NCBI RefSeq assembly: GCF_023716865.1
Contig: NZ_CP092417.1
Location: forward strand, 5,806,001-5,870,000
Length of the DNA: 64,000 bases
Direction of reading: 5' to 3'
From: Endozoicomonas sp. SCSIO W0465
GTDB lineage: Bacteria > Pseudomonadota > Gammaproteobacteria > Pseudomonadales > Endozoicomonadaceae
The translations under genes and the position numbers were made by a program. The notes beneath the pieces were generated by a model, which saw only the letters and a program-made list of their open reading frames with translations, ran no database searches and had not been told where the DNA came from. Below are positions 50,947 through 60,049 of this stretch, piece by piece (the stretch's first letter is position 1; every line of letters starts with the position of its first letter).

Positions 50947-50988
50947 TGCCGGTAAAAGTTATACTTCTGCCGGTAAAAGTATGACTTC
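50947..50988. promoter_or_regulatory. tandem 21-bp repeats upstream of the AlpA-like gene
   Basis: TGCCGGTAAAAGTTATACTTC (50947) is followed at once by a second copy with two changes (50968-50988) and a partial third (TGCGGGCA). Repeats spaced by exactly two helical turns suggest cooperative protein binding: an AlpA operator or replication iterons. Confidence 0.6.
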
Positions 50989-51026
50989 TGCGGGCACGGG
51001 GCTGTAAGATTGCTGCCTTGTGATAG

Positions 51027-52007
51027 CTATTTGCATGGAACTGATTTTTTCTTTTCGTATCGGTCTATGATCTGCTTAACGGTCTTAATTCCACCAGTTC
51101 CAGTTTCTTGGTATATCGGAATACCTTCAGACCTGCACCATTCGTTAACATGTCTGAGAATCCTTTTTGCTGTTTTTGTCTTTTGATAAGGGGTTTGGTA
51201 CTGCTTCTTGTATTCCCCGCTTTCATATACCTCAATTACCCTTTCTTGCTTTTTATGGTTGTCAGCATGCCGTGAAACAGCTCTTTCTCTAGCCTTTTTG
51301 GTTGCAATATCGTCTGCTAACAGTTTTGCCTGTTCTTCTATAAAGCTCGAACTAACAATCGGTGAGCTTATGTATTCTAAACTTGGAAGTGTTTTCAGGA
51401 TTTTTGCTGTATGTAGATGGTGCCAAGAGCTCATCATCGCCTCGAAAGCCTTCATGAGATTTTTTATCTGATCTTCCCTGCAAGCTTCATGAAATGGAAA
51501 AACTTGGCAGTGCCACTGGTCATCTTCATTATCAAATTTTATTATTTGGACATAACTTAACAGGTCTAAAGCTTTTTTGTTGTAGCTAAAGGCAAGCAGG
51601 GCATAACCTTCTAATGCACCATTGATGCCTATGGTATTTAGATCCTCTTCAGGTTCAATAGACATTTCCCCAACTAGCCATTCATCAGAATATCCAATAG
51701 ATTGGATGTCATCAGTAGATAATTTTTGGCCACTATTTTTTAACTCCAACAGGTATTCAATCAGTTCAGGGTCATTAATATTAGGAGCTATACCATCAGT
51801 TCTGATTGAACATTCCATATTGGAAGAAAAATCAAGTTTTATGGTTTCTGCATAATCAGCTCGGGTCTTGTCAAAATAACGGGTCAGTCTTGAATACTTT
51901 TCTGAAAGTTCTTCATCACTGGGATGTGAAAGGCAAGCGGAAATGTGGGTCATCTGAAAGTTTATGCTGTGAATCAAGCTATTATATTGGTAATCAAACG
52001 ATTTCAT
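51027..52007 (-). CDS. hypothetical protein, unknown function
   Basis: About 326 aa from the ATG at 52007 (a second ATG lies two codons upstream). Acidic N-terminal two thirds, then a basic helical C-terminus (RERAVSRHADNHKKQERVIE, ending GIKTVKQIIDRYEKKK) that looks like a DNA-binding tail. No family is recognised. Its codon usage is more AT-rich than that of its neighbours. It lies between the toxin-antitoxin pair and alpA, transcribed in the same direction. Confidence 0.65.
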   Translation of the reverse strand: MKSFDYQYNSLIHSINFQMTHISACLSHPSDEELSEKYSRLTRYFDKTRADYAETIKLDFSSNMECSIRTDGIAPNINDPELIEYLLELKNSGQKLSTDDIQSIGYSDEWLVGEMSIEPEEDLNTIGINGALEGYALLAFSYNKKALDLLSYVQIIKFDNEDDQWHCQVFPFHEACREDQIKNLMKAFEAMMSSWHHLHTAKILKTLPSLEYISSPIVSSSFIEEQAKLLADDIATKKARERAVSRHADNHKKQERVIEVYESGEYKKQYQTPYQKTKTAKRILRHVNEWCRSEGIPIYQETGTGGIKTVKQIIDRYEKKKSVPCK

Positions 52008-52104
52008 TCGCAAATATCACCTTAATTCCCGCTTTAACCAACCAGTCCAAACAGCCGGGAAACCTGTCCTTTCGGGTACAACCCTATACTGGCCAAAGAA
52101 AAAA

Positions 52105-52365
52105 TCAGCGGTAAACCGCCTTACGGTGACCGACTTTGATCACTTCGATAATTAACTGTCCGTTGTCTATCTGGTACACCAGACGATAGTTGCCTGCCCT
52201 GACCCGCCAGGTATGTTCCGTGCCGGACAGCTTGCGACAGCCATCGGGAAACGGCTCATCCACCAGCGACTCCGCCAGTGCCACCAGCTTGCCCACCGTG
52301 GCCCCGGGCAGCTTCTCCAGCTCCTTCAGGGCGGAACGCTTCCAGCACAACGTATAACGGCTCAT
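52105..52365 (-). CDS. RelE/ParE-family toxin
   Basis: 86 aa with the RelE-superfamily fold: YTLCWKRSALKELEKLPGAT, then CRKLSGTEHTWRVRAGNYRLVYQIDNGQLIIEVIKVGHRKAVYR. This pattern (WRVRxGxYRLxY ... VGHRKxVY) belongs to RelE-type mRNA interferases that cleave mRNA in the ribosomal A site. It overlaps the antitoxin gene by 4 nt. It probably stabilises the island. Confidence 0.92.
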   Translation of the reverse strand: MSRYTLCWKRSALKELEKLPGATVGKLVALAESLVDEPFPDGCRKLSGTEHTWRVRAGNYRLVYQIDNGQLIIEVIKVGHRKAVYR

Positions 52366-52556
52366 AGCTTGCCGCTGGCCTTCAGGTGCTTAAGCACATC
52401 ATCGTGGGCAATGGATTCTTCATCCCGGCGCTCGGCGACGGCGGCAAGGTCTTCAAGGTCGTCCAGTAGTTCCTGGTAGTCGTCCACCGGTAAGACGACG
52501 GATACCCGGTTGCCCTGATCGTCGGTGATGTATTGGGGGCTGCTGTCTGGTTTCAT
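52362..52556 (-). CDS. RelB/Phd-type antitoxin
   Basis: 64 aa. PQYITDDQGNRVSVVLPVDDYQELLDDLEDL is the usual N-terminal Phd/YefM-like segment of antitoxins, followed by a helical acidic toxin-binding tail (EESIAHDDVLKHLKASGKL). It is upstream of, and overlaps, the toxin gene, the normal order for this class. Confidence 0.9.
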   Translation of the reverse strand: MKPDSSPQYITDDQGNRVSVVLPVDDYQELLDDLEDLAAVAERRDEESIAHDDVLKHLKASGKL

Positions 52557-52578
52557 GGCAGTGTTCCCTGTTAGTTGA

Positions 52579-53991
52579 TTATGAAAAGCTGAGTTCTTTT
52601 TGCTGGCGGTAGGTATCTATATCCACCAGGGTGGTCTCTTCCCCTTTCAGGATTTTATCCAGCAGGGCATCGTATCGGCGGATGCTTTCCCGCTTCTCTG
52701 GCAGATGCTCATGCCGGTCGTAATGCTTCACGTCCACACCGCTCTGTGCGTGGGACTGAAGCAGGTTTCTCTGTTCCCGGTTAACCCCGGCATCAATCAT
52801 CAGGTTTTTAACCGTGCGGCGAATGTCCCTGGCCGTAAAAGGCTCTGGTGCCGGTTTTCCCTCAGCTGAGGCCTGTTCAGAGAGTGCCTTGTTATAGCGG
52901 ATAAAACCGTTCTTCAGCGACTCCAGGGTAAGCGGCATCAGTTGACCCTTAGTGGCGCCGCTACGGCCTTTAACGCCCGAGCAAAACGGCCACGGGTATG
53001 AACCGGAGATTTCTCTTACGGCTCGCAGGATCGCCATTGCCCTGCCGGTTAGCGGTACCACATGTATCTTTTCCGTTCCCTGCCGTCCCTTTCGGTCTAT
53101 CAGGGTAACGCAGTTTCGCTGAAAGTCGTAGTCCTCCCAGGTTGCCCGGAGTAACTGTTTGGGTCTTTGACCAGCGGTGGCCAGCATAAAGCGTATTGCA
53201 CAGGCCAGGACAAAGCCGACGCGATGGGTATCGCCAATGTTGTGCCAGAGTAGTCGGACCTCTTCATGGCTCAATACGCGGTTGCCGGGTTTAGAGGCCT
53301 TGGTGTTTTTCTTGGTGGCTGTCACCGGGTTATGCTGGATATAGAATCGCTTTTCGGCAATCCGCGTTGGATCGTAGTCGCCCTTGATGCCAAAGTTGAA
53401 GCAGGCGTGAAGCAACGCCCGAACCCGAACGGATTCCACTTCAGAGCCCCGCTGGTGGATCGCTGCCAAAATGGTGACAATATCGTCCGGTGTCACATCC
53501 TTGGCCTTTTTAGACGCAATCATGGGATAGGCATCAAGTACATTCAGTCTGAAGGCTTGACGGGACTGGTGGGCGCTCTCTTTACCCTGAGCCTGTTGAT
53601 CCAGTACGTAGGATTCCATCAGGTCGGCAAATGAACCTTTACGGGCTTCCATTTCCTGCCGCTGTTGCTCTTCGAGCTTCTGCTGTTCCTTCTTGTGCTC
53701 CTCGGCTTCCAGGTAGCCTTTCAGATCACCGCCGCATTGGCGACGCAAGCGGGCAAGGTCCTGAGCCTTGTCGCGGCATTCAGCAAGGGTATACCCAGCT
53801 CCATCGTTGGTGACTTTGTAATTGCCGAGTTTGATCGAGGAATCTTTGTCTTGATATTTATAGCGGTAGTACACCTCAATAGTTCCGCTTTTGCGCTTTT
53901 CAAACAGCAGCGCCCCATCACCGCGACCACTCACTTTTTCAGTTAGCCTTTTCTTAATGCTTTTCAGCGCCAGCACGGACAGCTTTGCCAT
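52579..53991 (-). CDS. int: tyrosine-type site-specific integrase
   Basis: 470 aa from the ATG at 53991 (MAKLSVLALKSIKKR); an ATG three codons earlier exists. N-terminal DUF4102-type arm-binding domain, SAM-like core-binding domain (GSFADLMESYVLDQQAQGK), and the catalytic domain with Arg (ATAGQRPKQLLRATW), the second box (FTARDIRRTVKNLM) and the Tyr nucleophile (DVKHYDRHEHLPEKR). Its start lies about 195 bp from attR. It is expected to integrate the island at tRNA-Thr. Confidence 0.93.
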   Translation of the reverse strand: MAKLSVLALKSIKKRLTEKVSGRGDGALLFEKRKSGTIEVYYRYKYQDKDSSIKLGNYKVTNDGAGYTLAECRDKAQDLARLRRQCGGDLKGYLEAEEHKKEQQKLEEQQRQEMEARKGSFADLMESYVLDQQAQGKESAHQSRQAFRLNVLDAYPMIASKKAKDVTPDDIVTILAAIHQRGSEVESVRVRALLHACFNFGIKGDYDPTRIAEKRFYIQHNPVTATKKNTKASKPGNRVLSHEEVRLLWHNIGDTHRVGFVLACAIRFMLATAGQRPKQLLRATWEDYDFQRNCVTLIDRKGRQGTEKIHVVPLTGRAMAILRAVREISGSYPWPFCSGVKGRSGATKGQLMPLTLESLKNGFIRYNKALSEQASAEGKPAPEPFTARDIRRTVKNLMIDAGVNREQRNLLQSHAQSGVDVKHYDRHEHLPEKRESIRRYDALLDKILKGEETTLVDIDTYRQQKELSFS

Positions 53992-54183
53992 GAACTCCAC
54001 CTGTTTTTATTGTTCTGACTGCTCTGAAATTTGCCCCCACTTTTGCCCCCACTTTCTACTGGGCTTGTGCGGAATTTAATGGGATTTAAAAAAACAGTCT
54101 ACCACTACCAACCCCTTGTTATTCAAGGGCTGTGAGCAGTATAGTGGAATCTGGTGGGATGATATGAAACGATCGTACTTTCA

Positions 54184-54281
54184 ACTTGTAATCAGTGGGT
54201 CCCGAGTTCGACTCTTGGTGCCGGCACCATATACAGCAAAGCCCGTAGCGTTAGTAAGCACTACGGGCTTTTTTGTATCTG
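54184..54281 (+). repeat. attR, 98-bp direct repeat of the tRNA-Thr 3' end
   Basis: Identical to 28053-28150. It holds the tRNA from the anticodon stem onward plus the terminator (stem at 54238-54271), but no 5' half, so it is not a functional tRNA. Confidence 0.93.
54238..54274 (+). terminator. duplicated tRNA-Thr terminator within attR
   Basis: Same 11-bp GC-rich stem and T-run as at 28107-28143. Confidence 0.88.
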
Positions 54282-55325
54282 CCTGTTTGTGCCCATTATT
54301 GTGCCCACTTTCGTTTGGGATGTAATGGGGGCTAAACGATCATCTTCTACTTAAACCCCAACCAGCTTGAAAACCGTATGTTTCCGGTTCTCACTGATTT
54401 CAGTTCGCCATATCCTAACTGACAGATAAAAATCCATCGGTAGAATGACGTATTTTGTTGCCGGTATTAAGTTTTGCTGAAAGTCCATTGTGCGGTGTGG
54501 GACCAAACTCCAGAATGCCTTCTGGCGCAATCTATTCAGGCCTCCCATACCAGAACCCGGGAACGTTTCTCTGCGTTGTACCAGGTAGTCACAGGCAGCT
54601 CCCCCGTTGCAGTCGCCAAAAAACTGGGTCGTCGTCATGATACGGTGACCGGATGGATTAACAAATACAACCTCAGTGGCCCGGACTCTATGGTGTATCG
54701 GCGCACAGGTGGGCACCCCCCTTTTGTCGAGTAATTGGTGGAGCAGTTGCAGGGATTATAGACCGGGCTCTTGAACAGGCAGCTTCACAGGATCGCCCTC
54801 AGCACTTTGTCAGATGGACACTGAAAACACTTGCAGACTGGTGTTACAAAACGTTTGCTGTTCGTTTCAGTCGTGAGACTCTTCGACAGGGCTTGAAACG
54901 CCAGGGTTACTCATGGAAAAAAGCTAAAAAATTACTGAACAAAGCCGACTCGGCCCTGCGATCCACATTTCTTGAGCAGCTGAAACCTCTGCTGGAGAAA
55001 GTGACCCGGCAGGAACGTCTTCTGGTTTATATTGATGAGGCTCATATCCATCAGGATACTGATATAGGTTATGGCTGGTCTCGTAAAGGTAAGCGCTTCT
55101 GGGTAAGTTCCGACTCACCGGGACTTTCTGCCAAGATCAGCTTTTATGGCGTTTACTACTTTAATGATGGTCAGGTCAGGATATGGCCTTATCCGAGTGG
55201 CCGGAAAGAGCATACCGTGAATGTTCTTGAGCGTATTCGCCAGGAAAAGCCGGATGGGGAGATTGACGTTATCTGGGACGGAGCCTCCTGGCATACGGCC
55301 AAATTAGTACAGGAAGCGGGTAAAC

Positions 55326-57058
55326 CCGTCATTCAGCACTCAATCTGAGAATTTCCCTACACCGGCTAAAATGTAAAAAATTCTCAGAATGAACATGTCC
55401 AATGCATCCTCATCAGTTCCACATTCAACGTATCGATCATATGGGTTTGGTTGCCGGTATGTGCAAAGAACTCGGTATCTCTAATCATCTGGATTCCCTG
55501 GTTCCTAACCAATCTGAACACCGGAATATTTCCTTTGGCGAAACCGTAGTATCAATGCTGCTTAACGGCCTTGGGTTCACTGCCCGCACGCTTCATATGT
55601 TCCCGGAGTTTCATGCTGATAAACCGCTGGATAAACTCATCAGGCCCGGTATTAAACCCGAACACATTAACGACAGTGTACTCGGCAGAGCCCTGGATCA
55701 GCTTTTTGAACTGGATGTAAGTGAGGTCTATTTATCGCTGGCTGTCAAGGCAGTGAATGTCTTAAAACTGCCGTGCAAGGCTCTGAACCTTGACTCAACA
55801 AGCTTGCATGTGGACGGCGTTTATAACAGCGAATCTGACGTCGACGAAGAAGATATGCACTGTATCAAACTCTGTCGTGGATACAGCAGGGATCATCGAC
55901 CCGAGCTCAACCAGGCAATACTGCTGATGATGACGGAAAATCAGGCCGGTATTCCCGTTTTTATGAAAGCGTCCAGTGGCAACGTAAACGACAATAAAAA
56001 CTTTAAAAAAGTCATCAGCAGCCATTTGAAATCCTACCGGGAAGCCCTGAATAATCGCTACCTGATTGGTGATGCAGCACTTTATACAACAGATAACGTA
56101 CAGATACTTCATCAGCAGGGCCAGCAATTTATCACCCGGGTTCCGTCAAAAATCAAAGAAGCCAGAGAACTGATTGACAGTGTCGCTTCTTGTGAAATGA
56201 CACCAGTGGAGGGTGCTGAGGGCTATGAGAGTCATGAAATGCTGTCAGATCATGCGGGTGTCTCCCAGCGCTGGATTCTGGTCCGCAGCGAGCAGGCTCG
56301 AAAGAGCGAACAAAAAACACTGCTGAAAAAAATGCTAAAGAAGTCTGAGAAAGAAGCAGAAGCGCTGACCAGTAAACTGGCCAAAAAAGCCTTCAAGTGT
56401 GAAACCGACGCATTGCGTGCGTTCGATGAATGGCAGTCAAAAACTATTTATTGTCAGGCGGAACCTGTCATTACTGAGAAACCCTGCTATACCAAGGTAG
56501 GTCGTCCGGAGAAAGGCTCTAAACCGGACAGTATTGAATATTATGTGAGCGGATATCCTTGGGTATCCGTTGACTGTCGCAAAGATGCAGAGTGTTCTCT
56601 GGGTTGCTTTGTGCTGGCGACGAATGATCTGGACGACAGTCGGCTGAGTACAGCAGAAGTGCTAAGTACTTACAAATCACAACAGTCAGTAGAGCGTGGC
56701 TTTCGGTTTTTGAAGAGCCCGGAGTTTCTGGTTTCTTCGCTGTTTTTAAAGAAACCGGAACGAATAGAAGCCTTGCTGATGGTGATGACGCTGTGTCTGT
56801 TAGTGTATGCGGCGATTCAGCATCGAATTAGGCATGAGCTAAAACGACAGAGTCGGTTTTTCCCGGACATGAAGCGGAAACCCTGCCAAAACCCGACAGC
56901 GCGTTGGGTGTTTTTCTGCTTTCAGGGTATCAACGTGCTATTGGTCGATGGACATGAAAAGCATGTGGTTGGATTACAAGAAAGGCAGTTGACTATTATT
57001 TCAATTCTTGGGCGACCGTATCAGGAAATTTATTCCTGATACGGGTGCTGAATGACGG
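55326..57058 (+). mobile_element. IS1634-family element, intact
   Basis: 1733 bp with ends CCGTCATTCAGCAC and its inverted match, flanked by GTAAAC at 55320-55325 and 57059-57064 (6-bp duplication, normal for IS1634). Confidence 0.93.
55402..57039 (+). CDS. IS1634-family transposase (545 aa)
   Basis: DUF4277 N-terminal domain (RIDHMGLVAGMCKELGISNHLDSL), followed by a DDE domain: LNLDSTSLHVDG (first Asp), YLIGDAALYTTDN (second Asp), and YKSQQSVERGFRFLKSPEFLVSSLFLKKPERIEALLMVM (Glu region and conserved C-terminus). The frame is complete and probably active. Confidence 0.92.
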   Translation: MHPHQFHIQRIDHMGLVAGMCKELGISNHLDSLVPNQSEHRNISFGETVVSMLLNGLGFTARTLHMFPEFHADKPLDKLIRPGIKPEHINDSVLGRALDQLFELDVSEVYLSLAVKAVNVLKLPCKALNLDSTSLHVDGVYNSESDVDEEDMHCIKLCRGYSRDHRPELNQAILLMMTENQAGIPVFMKASSGNVNDNKNFKKVISSHLKSYREALNNRYLIGDAALYTTDNVQILHQQGQQFITRVPSKIKEARELIDSVASCEMTPVEGAEGYESHEMLSDHAGVSQRWILVRSEQARKSEQKTLLKKMLKKSEKEAEALTSKLAKKAFKCETDALRAFDEWQSKTIYCQAEPVITEKPCYTKVGRPEKGSKPDSIEYYVSGYPWVSVDCRKDAECSLGCFVLATNDLDDSRLSTAEVLSTYKSQQSVERGFRFLKSPEFLVSSLFLKKPERIEALLMVMTLCLLVYAAIQHRIRHELKRQSRFFPDMKRKPCQNPTARWVFFCFQGINVLLVDGHEKHVVGLQERQLTIISILGRPYQEIYS

Positions 57059-57360
57059 GTAAACGACTGAACATTAATATTATCCAAATGCCTTCATACA
57101 GTCCGGACTTTATGCCGGTAGAGGCTCTTTGGCGCTGGTTGCGTGAAGACGTAACCTATCATCACTGCTATGCAACAGCAGAAGAGCTTTTGCAGGCAGT
57201 TAATGAATTTACTGCCCGAATCAATCGGAACCCAACGATCATTGCAGACCGATTGTGGGTAAAAAATTCCCTTGTTGACGAAGAAGAAATTTTAAGAGTC
57301 AGAAAACAACCGAAGCTGGAATAAAGCTCCGGTTTTCAAGATGGTTGGGGTTTAATAACA

Positions 57361-57485
57361 CGCGCCCCCTTTTTTTAGTGGTGTACCTTGAACGCCACCA
57401 CTGTCGAAATCAGCCATTTGCTCATTACTTTCTGCTGGTAAAAATGAACTGAAGTTCCTCCTTTTTTTTAGTGGTGTAGCTTGAG
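57361..57485. repeat. second locus of the T-tract repeats
   Basis: Two units CCCCCTTTTTTTAGTGGTGTACCTTGA (57362) and a variant (57458-57484), with an intervening stretch about 85 percent like 28375-28438. The same arrangement lies just inside attL. Confidence 0.78.
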
Positions 57486-57864
57486 CTGTTCCAGCGGCAA
57501 AAATCACCGGGAATCGAGCGACAGACTATCGCTATCTCTGGCCGAAAACCCCATTGGGAATAATGCCTTTTCTGGTCCAGTGCTCGCCAATAGTTTGAGT
57601 GAAATCGCTCCTGACCAACTTGGCTCTTTGCTTCAGCCATTCTCCCTGATCCTGTCCCAGATAGATGCCTTCAATGTTGGTTGCAACGTAGCGTGCTGGT
57701 TACCAGCTAAACCCATAGGCCCTGAGTTTACCGATCAGGGCCGACAGAGAAACCGACATTGGCTCCACAGCCATTGAATGTGTGGGGGTATGGGAAAACC
57801 GGAAAAAACATCGGCTATGGTGTATGCCTGTTGCAGATTCCGGTTAATGGCAGGTGTTTACTGC
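57486..57864. other. no gene recognised
   Basis: About 380 bases. Short frames on both strands lack start signals or recognisable domains. Confidence 0.4.
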
Positions 57865-58749
57865 CTATCGTCCACAGCACTTCTTGAACTTTTTACCGCT
57901 GTCGCAGGGGCAAGGGTCATTGCGGCCTGTTTTTGGTATCTCCCGTTTGAGGGTTTCACCGGTGTGAAGAAATTGAGGCTGCGGAGTCGGGGGTTGGTGC
58001 TTTGCGGGCTCCCGTTTTGGCAGAAATGTTGCCCAGTCCTGCAACTCGGCAATAGTATCATCAATCAGCAGGCCATCTCTGGCTCGTCGGGGCTGGTCAG
58101 TCGCTGATTCAAGTGTACTTTCAATACTGGCGGGCTTGCGATAGAAGCTATCAGCCAGTCCATGTTTGTAGGCCAGTTGAATATCGGCCAGCAGTTCCCT
58201 GAATCCCAGTTCAGCTGAGACATCCACCAGCACGTTCCATACATGATTTTCCCGGCGTCGGAGTCGGCCCCGGAACAACCGGGTCAGATATTGTCGCACT
58301 GAATCACGATCCACCTGTCCGGTGAAACAGAGCGTGGCAATGGTTCGTAGCGCTGCACCGCGGACAAACTCATCAATATCATCACTGTCGTTCTCAATCA
58401 GCGCCTGCAACAGTGTCAGGTCGCCGTTATAAACGGTGGCGAGAATTCGGTGCAGGCCTTCGGTAACAATGTTCCCAAAACGGTATTCAGACTCCATGGC
58501 CGAAATGGATACCATCCGGATGATCAGCGGGTATGCTTTCTGTTCCCGGAACTGGGCCAGCAGGTACAGTGCAAAAAGGGTAAGCGCTTCGTTGGCATCG
58601 TCGTCCTTAAGGGGACCTGCTGCGTTTTTCAGCGATGCCAGCAAATAAGGGGTAATGACTTCTTGCTGCACAATGGCTTCTTCTACCGCAGCTTTGGGGA
58701 AATAGCCACGGCGTTGGGAAAACTCGCTTAAAATCTCGTCAATGGTCAC
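57865..58749 (-). CDS. DUF1186-family protein with SEC-C zinc motif
   Basis: 294 aa from GTG at 58749 (TIDEILSEF). Residues about 1-240 are all-helical HEAT-like DUF1186 (ALTLFALYLLAQFREQKAYPLIIRM, GNIVTEGLHRILATVYNGDL, VRGAALRTIATLCFTGQVDRDSV). The C-terminus TGRNDPCPCDSGKKFKKCCGR is a complete SEC-C zinc-binding motif (CxC...CC), known from SecA and many uncharacterised proteins, where it mediates protein or nucleic-acid contact. It follows a frameshifted small gene and a second DUF1186 gene on the same strand, all downstream of an hsdS remnant. Function is unknown. Confidence 0.85.
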   Translation of the reverse strand: MTIDEILSEFSQRRGYFPKAAVEEAIVQQEVITPYLLASLKNAAGPLKDDDANEALTLFALYLLAQFREQKAYPLIIRMVSISAMESEYRFGNIVTEGLHRILATVYNGDLTLLQALIENDSDDIDEFVRGAALRTIATLCFTGQVDRDSVRQYLTRLFRGRLRRRENHVWNVLVDVSAELGFRELLADIQLAYKHGLADSFYRKPASIESTLESATDQPRRARDGLLIDDTIAELQDWATFLPKREPAKHQPPTPQPQFLHTGETLKREIPKTGRNDPCPCDSGKKFKKCCGR

Positions 58750-58800
58750 AGATATACTGCCTTGCTGTTTTAATGGAAAGAGTTTTAAGAAATAAGGGCG

Positions 58801-59111
58801 TTATTCTGGCCAGCCTTCGTGTTCGTAGAGCATATCGAAAGTGTCCAAGGCTTCTTCCAGCCCGGCGTGGTCATCAGCCTTATCGTCATGACACCAGAAC
58901 TGGACGTAAAGATCCCGGGCATAGTCTGCAGGGTCTGTTGAACCTGTCGTTTGCTCAGTGGATCTGGCGCTGTGGCAATCGCACCATGGATCACCATTTT
59001 CAAGTTAGCAATGTACTCGCCATCATCCTGCGATTCTTCCTCGTTGCGCTGATGAAACTGAAAGATAATGGCCTTGCCAAAGAAGATTGCCTGTTCTGTC
59101 CACAGGGTCAT
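58801..59111 (-). pseudogene. small hypothetical gene, frameshifted
   Basis: Begins MTLWTEQAIFFGKAIIFQFH and is credible to about QQTLQ; the protein-like continuation DPADYARDLYVQFWCHDDKADDHAG, ending LYEHEGWPE with a stop at 58801, is in another frame, implying a one-base change near 58940. No family is recognised. It lies between the two DUF1186 genes, and a sequencing error cannot be excluded. Confidence 0.55.
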
Positions 59112-59135
59112 GACATCGATTCCTGTTGATTAATG

Positions 59136-60049
59136 CTAACGACCACAACACTTCTTGAACTTTTGACCACTGCCGCAGGGGCATGGGTCATTGCGGCCTG
59201 TTTTGGGGTCGGCTCTCAAGAAGGTACCACTATCGTGTAATACGGTACCCTTTAGAGTTCTGTCTGGAGTAACAGGCCCCTTGGGTTCTGGAATGGTTCG
59301 CTGTTGCTTAACGGCTGGAACGACGCCCAGCTGGACAAATCGACTGTGGTGTCGGTGATGTAGTGTTTGAGGTGCCAGAGTTCGTCCAGATTGTCGTACT
59401 CTGACACGATCTCGTCTTCAATGCTTTTCAGGGATACCACGCTTGTGTCGGCCAGCCCGTCCTCATAGGCCTTGCGGATATCGGGCAGCAGTTCAGCAAA
59501 GCGGAAAGCGGCACAGCAGATGATCAGGCTGTCCCACAGAAAGCTGTCCTTGCGTACCGGGTACTCCCGGAACAGCCAGGTAAAATACGACAGCAGGTCT
59601 TCCCGGCTTAATGCCTGTTCGGTAAACAGGGTAGCCAGGCTTTCCAGGGTGGCGGTACGGACAAACTCATCCAATGCTTCGTTTTCCACCAGTGCTTTGA
59701 GCGGGGCAATGTCACCGTGGCAGATGGAAGCCAGAATACGGGTCATGCCACTGGCAATGGCATCACCAAAGTAAAACTCGGCACTGTCTTCCCGGCAGGT
59801 CAGCAGGTGGATGATCAGCGGATACGCCCTGGCTTCCCGGAACTGGCCCAGCAGGAAAATGGCAAACAGGGTCAGGCCGTCGTAGAAGTCGTCGTCAATG
59901 TCTTCGCCAAGGTCTATAAGCTCCTGAAGGTGGGCCAGCAGATGGGGCGTGATGGCCTCTTGCTGTTCAACGGCGGCGTTAATGGCAGCGTGTGGGAAGG
60001 AGCCTTCGGGGTTGCTGGAAAGCTGTTCCAGAATCTCGTCAATGGTCAC
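59136..60049 (-). pseudogene. second DUF1186/SEC-C protein, frameshifted near the C-terminus
   Basis: Starts at GTG 60049 with TIDEILEQLSSNPEGSFPHAA, paralogous to the protein at 57865-58749 (ALTLFAIFLLGQFREARAYPLII; GDAIASGMTRILASICHGDI). The frame stops at 59252, but the next frame continues TLKGTVLHDSGTFLRAD and ends TGRNDPCPCGSGQKFKKCCGR at 59136, so a one-base shift near 59275 separates the SEC-C motif. The GTG start overlaps the stop of the hsdS remnant by 4 nt. Confidence 0.8.

Larger units (their letters stand above)
28151..54281. mobile_element. 26-kb tRNA-Thr genomic island with defence operon
   Basis: Bounded by the 98-bp att repeats, with a tyrosine integrase at the right end transcribed inward from attR. 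The contents are a type I restriction-modification operon with added Fic, reverse transcriptase-nitrilase and membrane-protein genes, a toxin-antitoxin pair, an AlpA-like regulator and a RepA-like ATPase. Just inside attL, and just upstream of the integrase next to attR, sit doubled TGCCCCCACT motifs (28157-28184 and 54032-54056), plausible integrase arm sites. It has the layout of an integrative, possibly phage-satellite-like or mobilisable island. No structural, conjugation or packaging genes are visible. Confidence 0.9.
54474..57324 (+). pseudogene. IS630-family transposase, frameshifted and interrupted
   Basis: The N-terminal HTH part (VAVAKKLGRRHDTVTGWINKYN) ends in a stop near 54734. 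The frame resumes about 54759 (RALEQAASQDRPQHF) and runs through LLVYIDEAHIHQDTDIGYGW (first Asp) and IDVIWDGASWHTAK (second Asp) to the IS1634 insertion. It then continues at 57065 with RLNINIIQMPSYSPDFMPVEALWRWLRE (Glu). It is inactive. Confidence 0.88.
54354..57352 (+). mobile_element. IS630-family element split by an IS1634 element
   Basis: Inverted ends AACCCCAACCAGCTTGAAAA (54354) and AACCCCAACCATCTTGAAAA (inverted, 57352) between TA dinucleotides. Interrupted by the IS1634-family element at 55326-57058. Confidence 0.9.

Noticed and set aside
54184..54236. second tRNA-Thr gene
   Set aside because: Only the 3' half is present; acceptor 5' strand and D-arm are missing, so it is an att duplicate.
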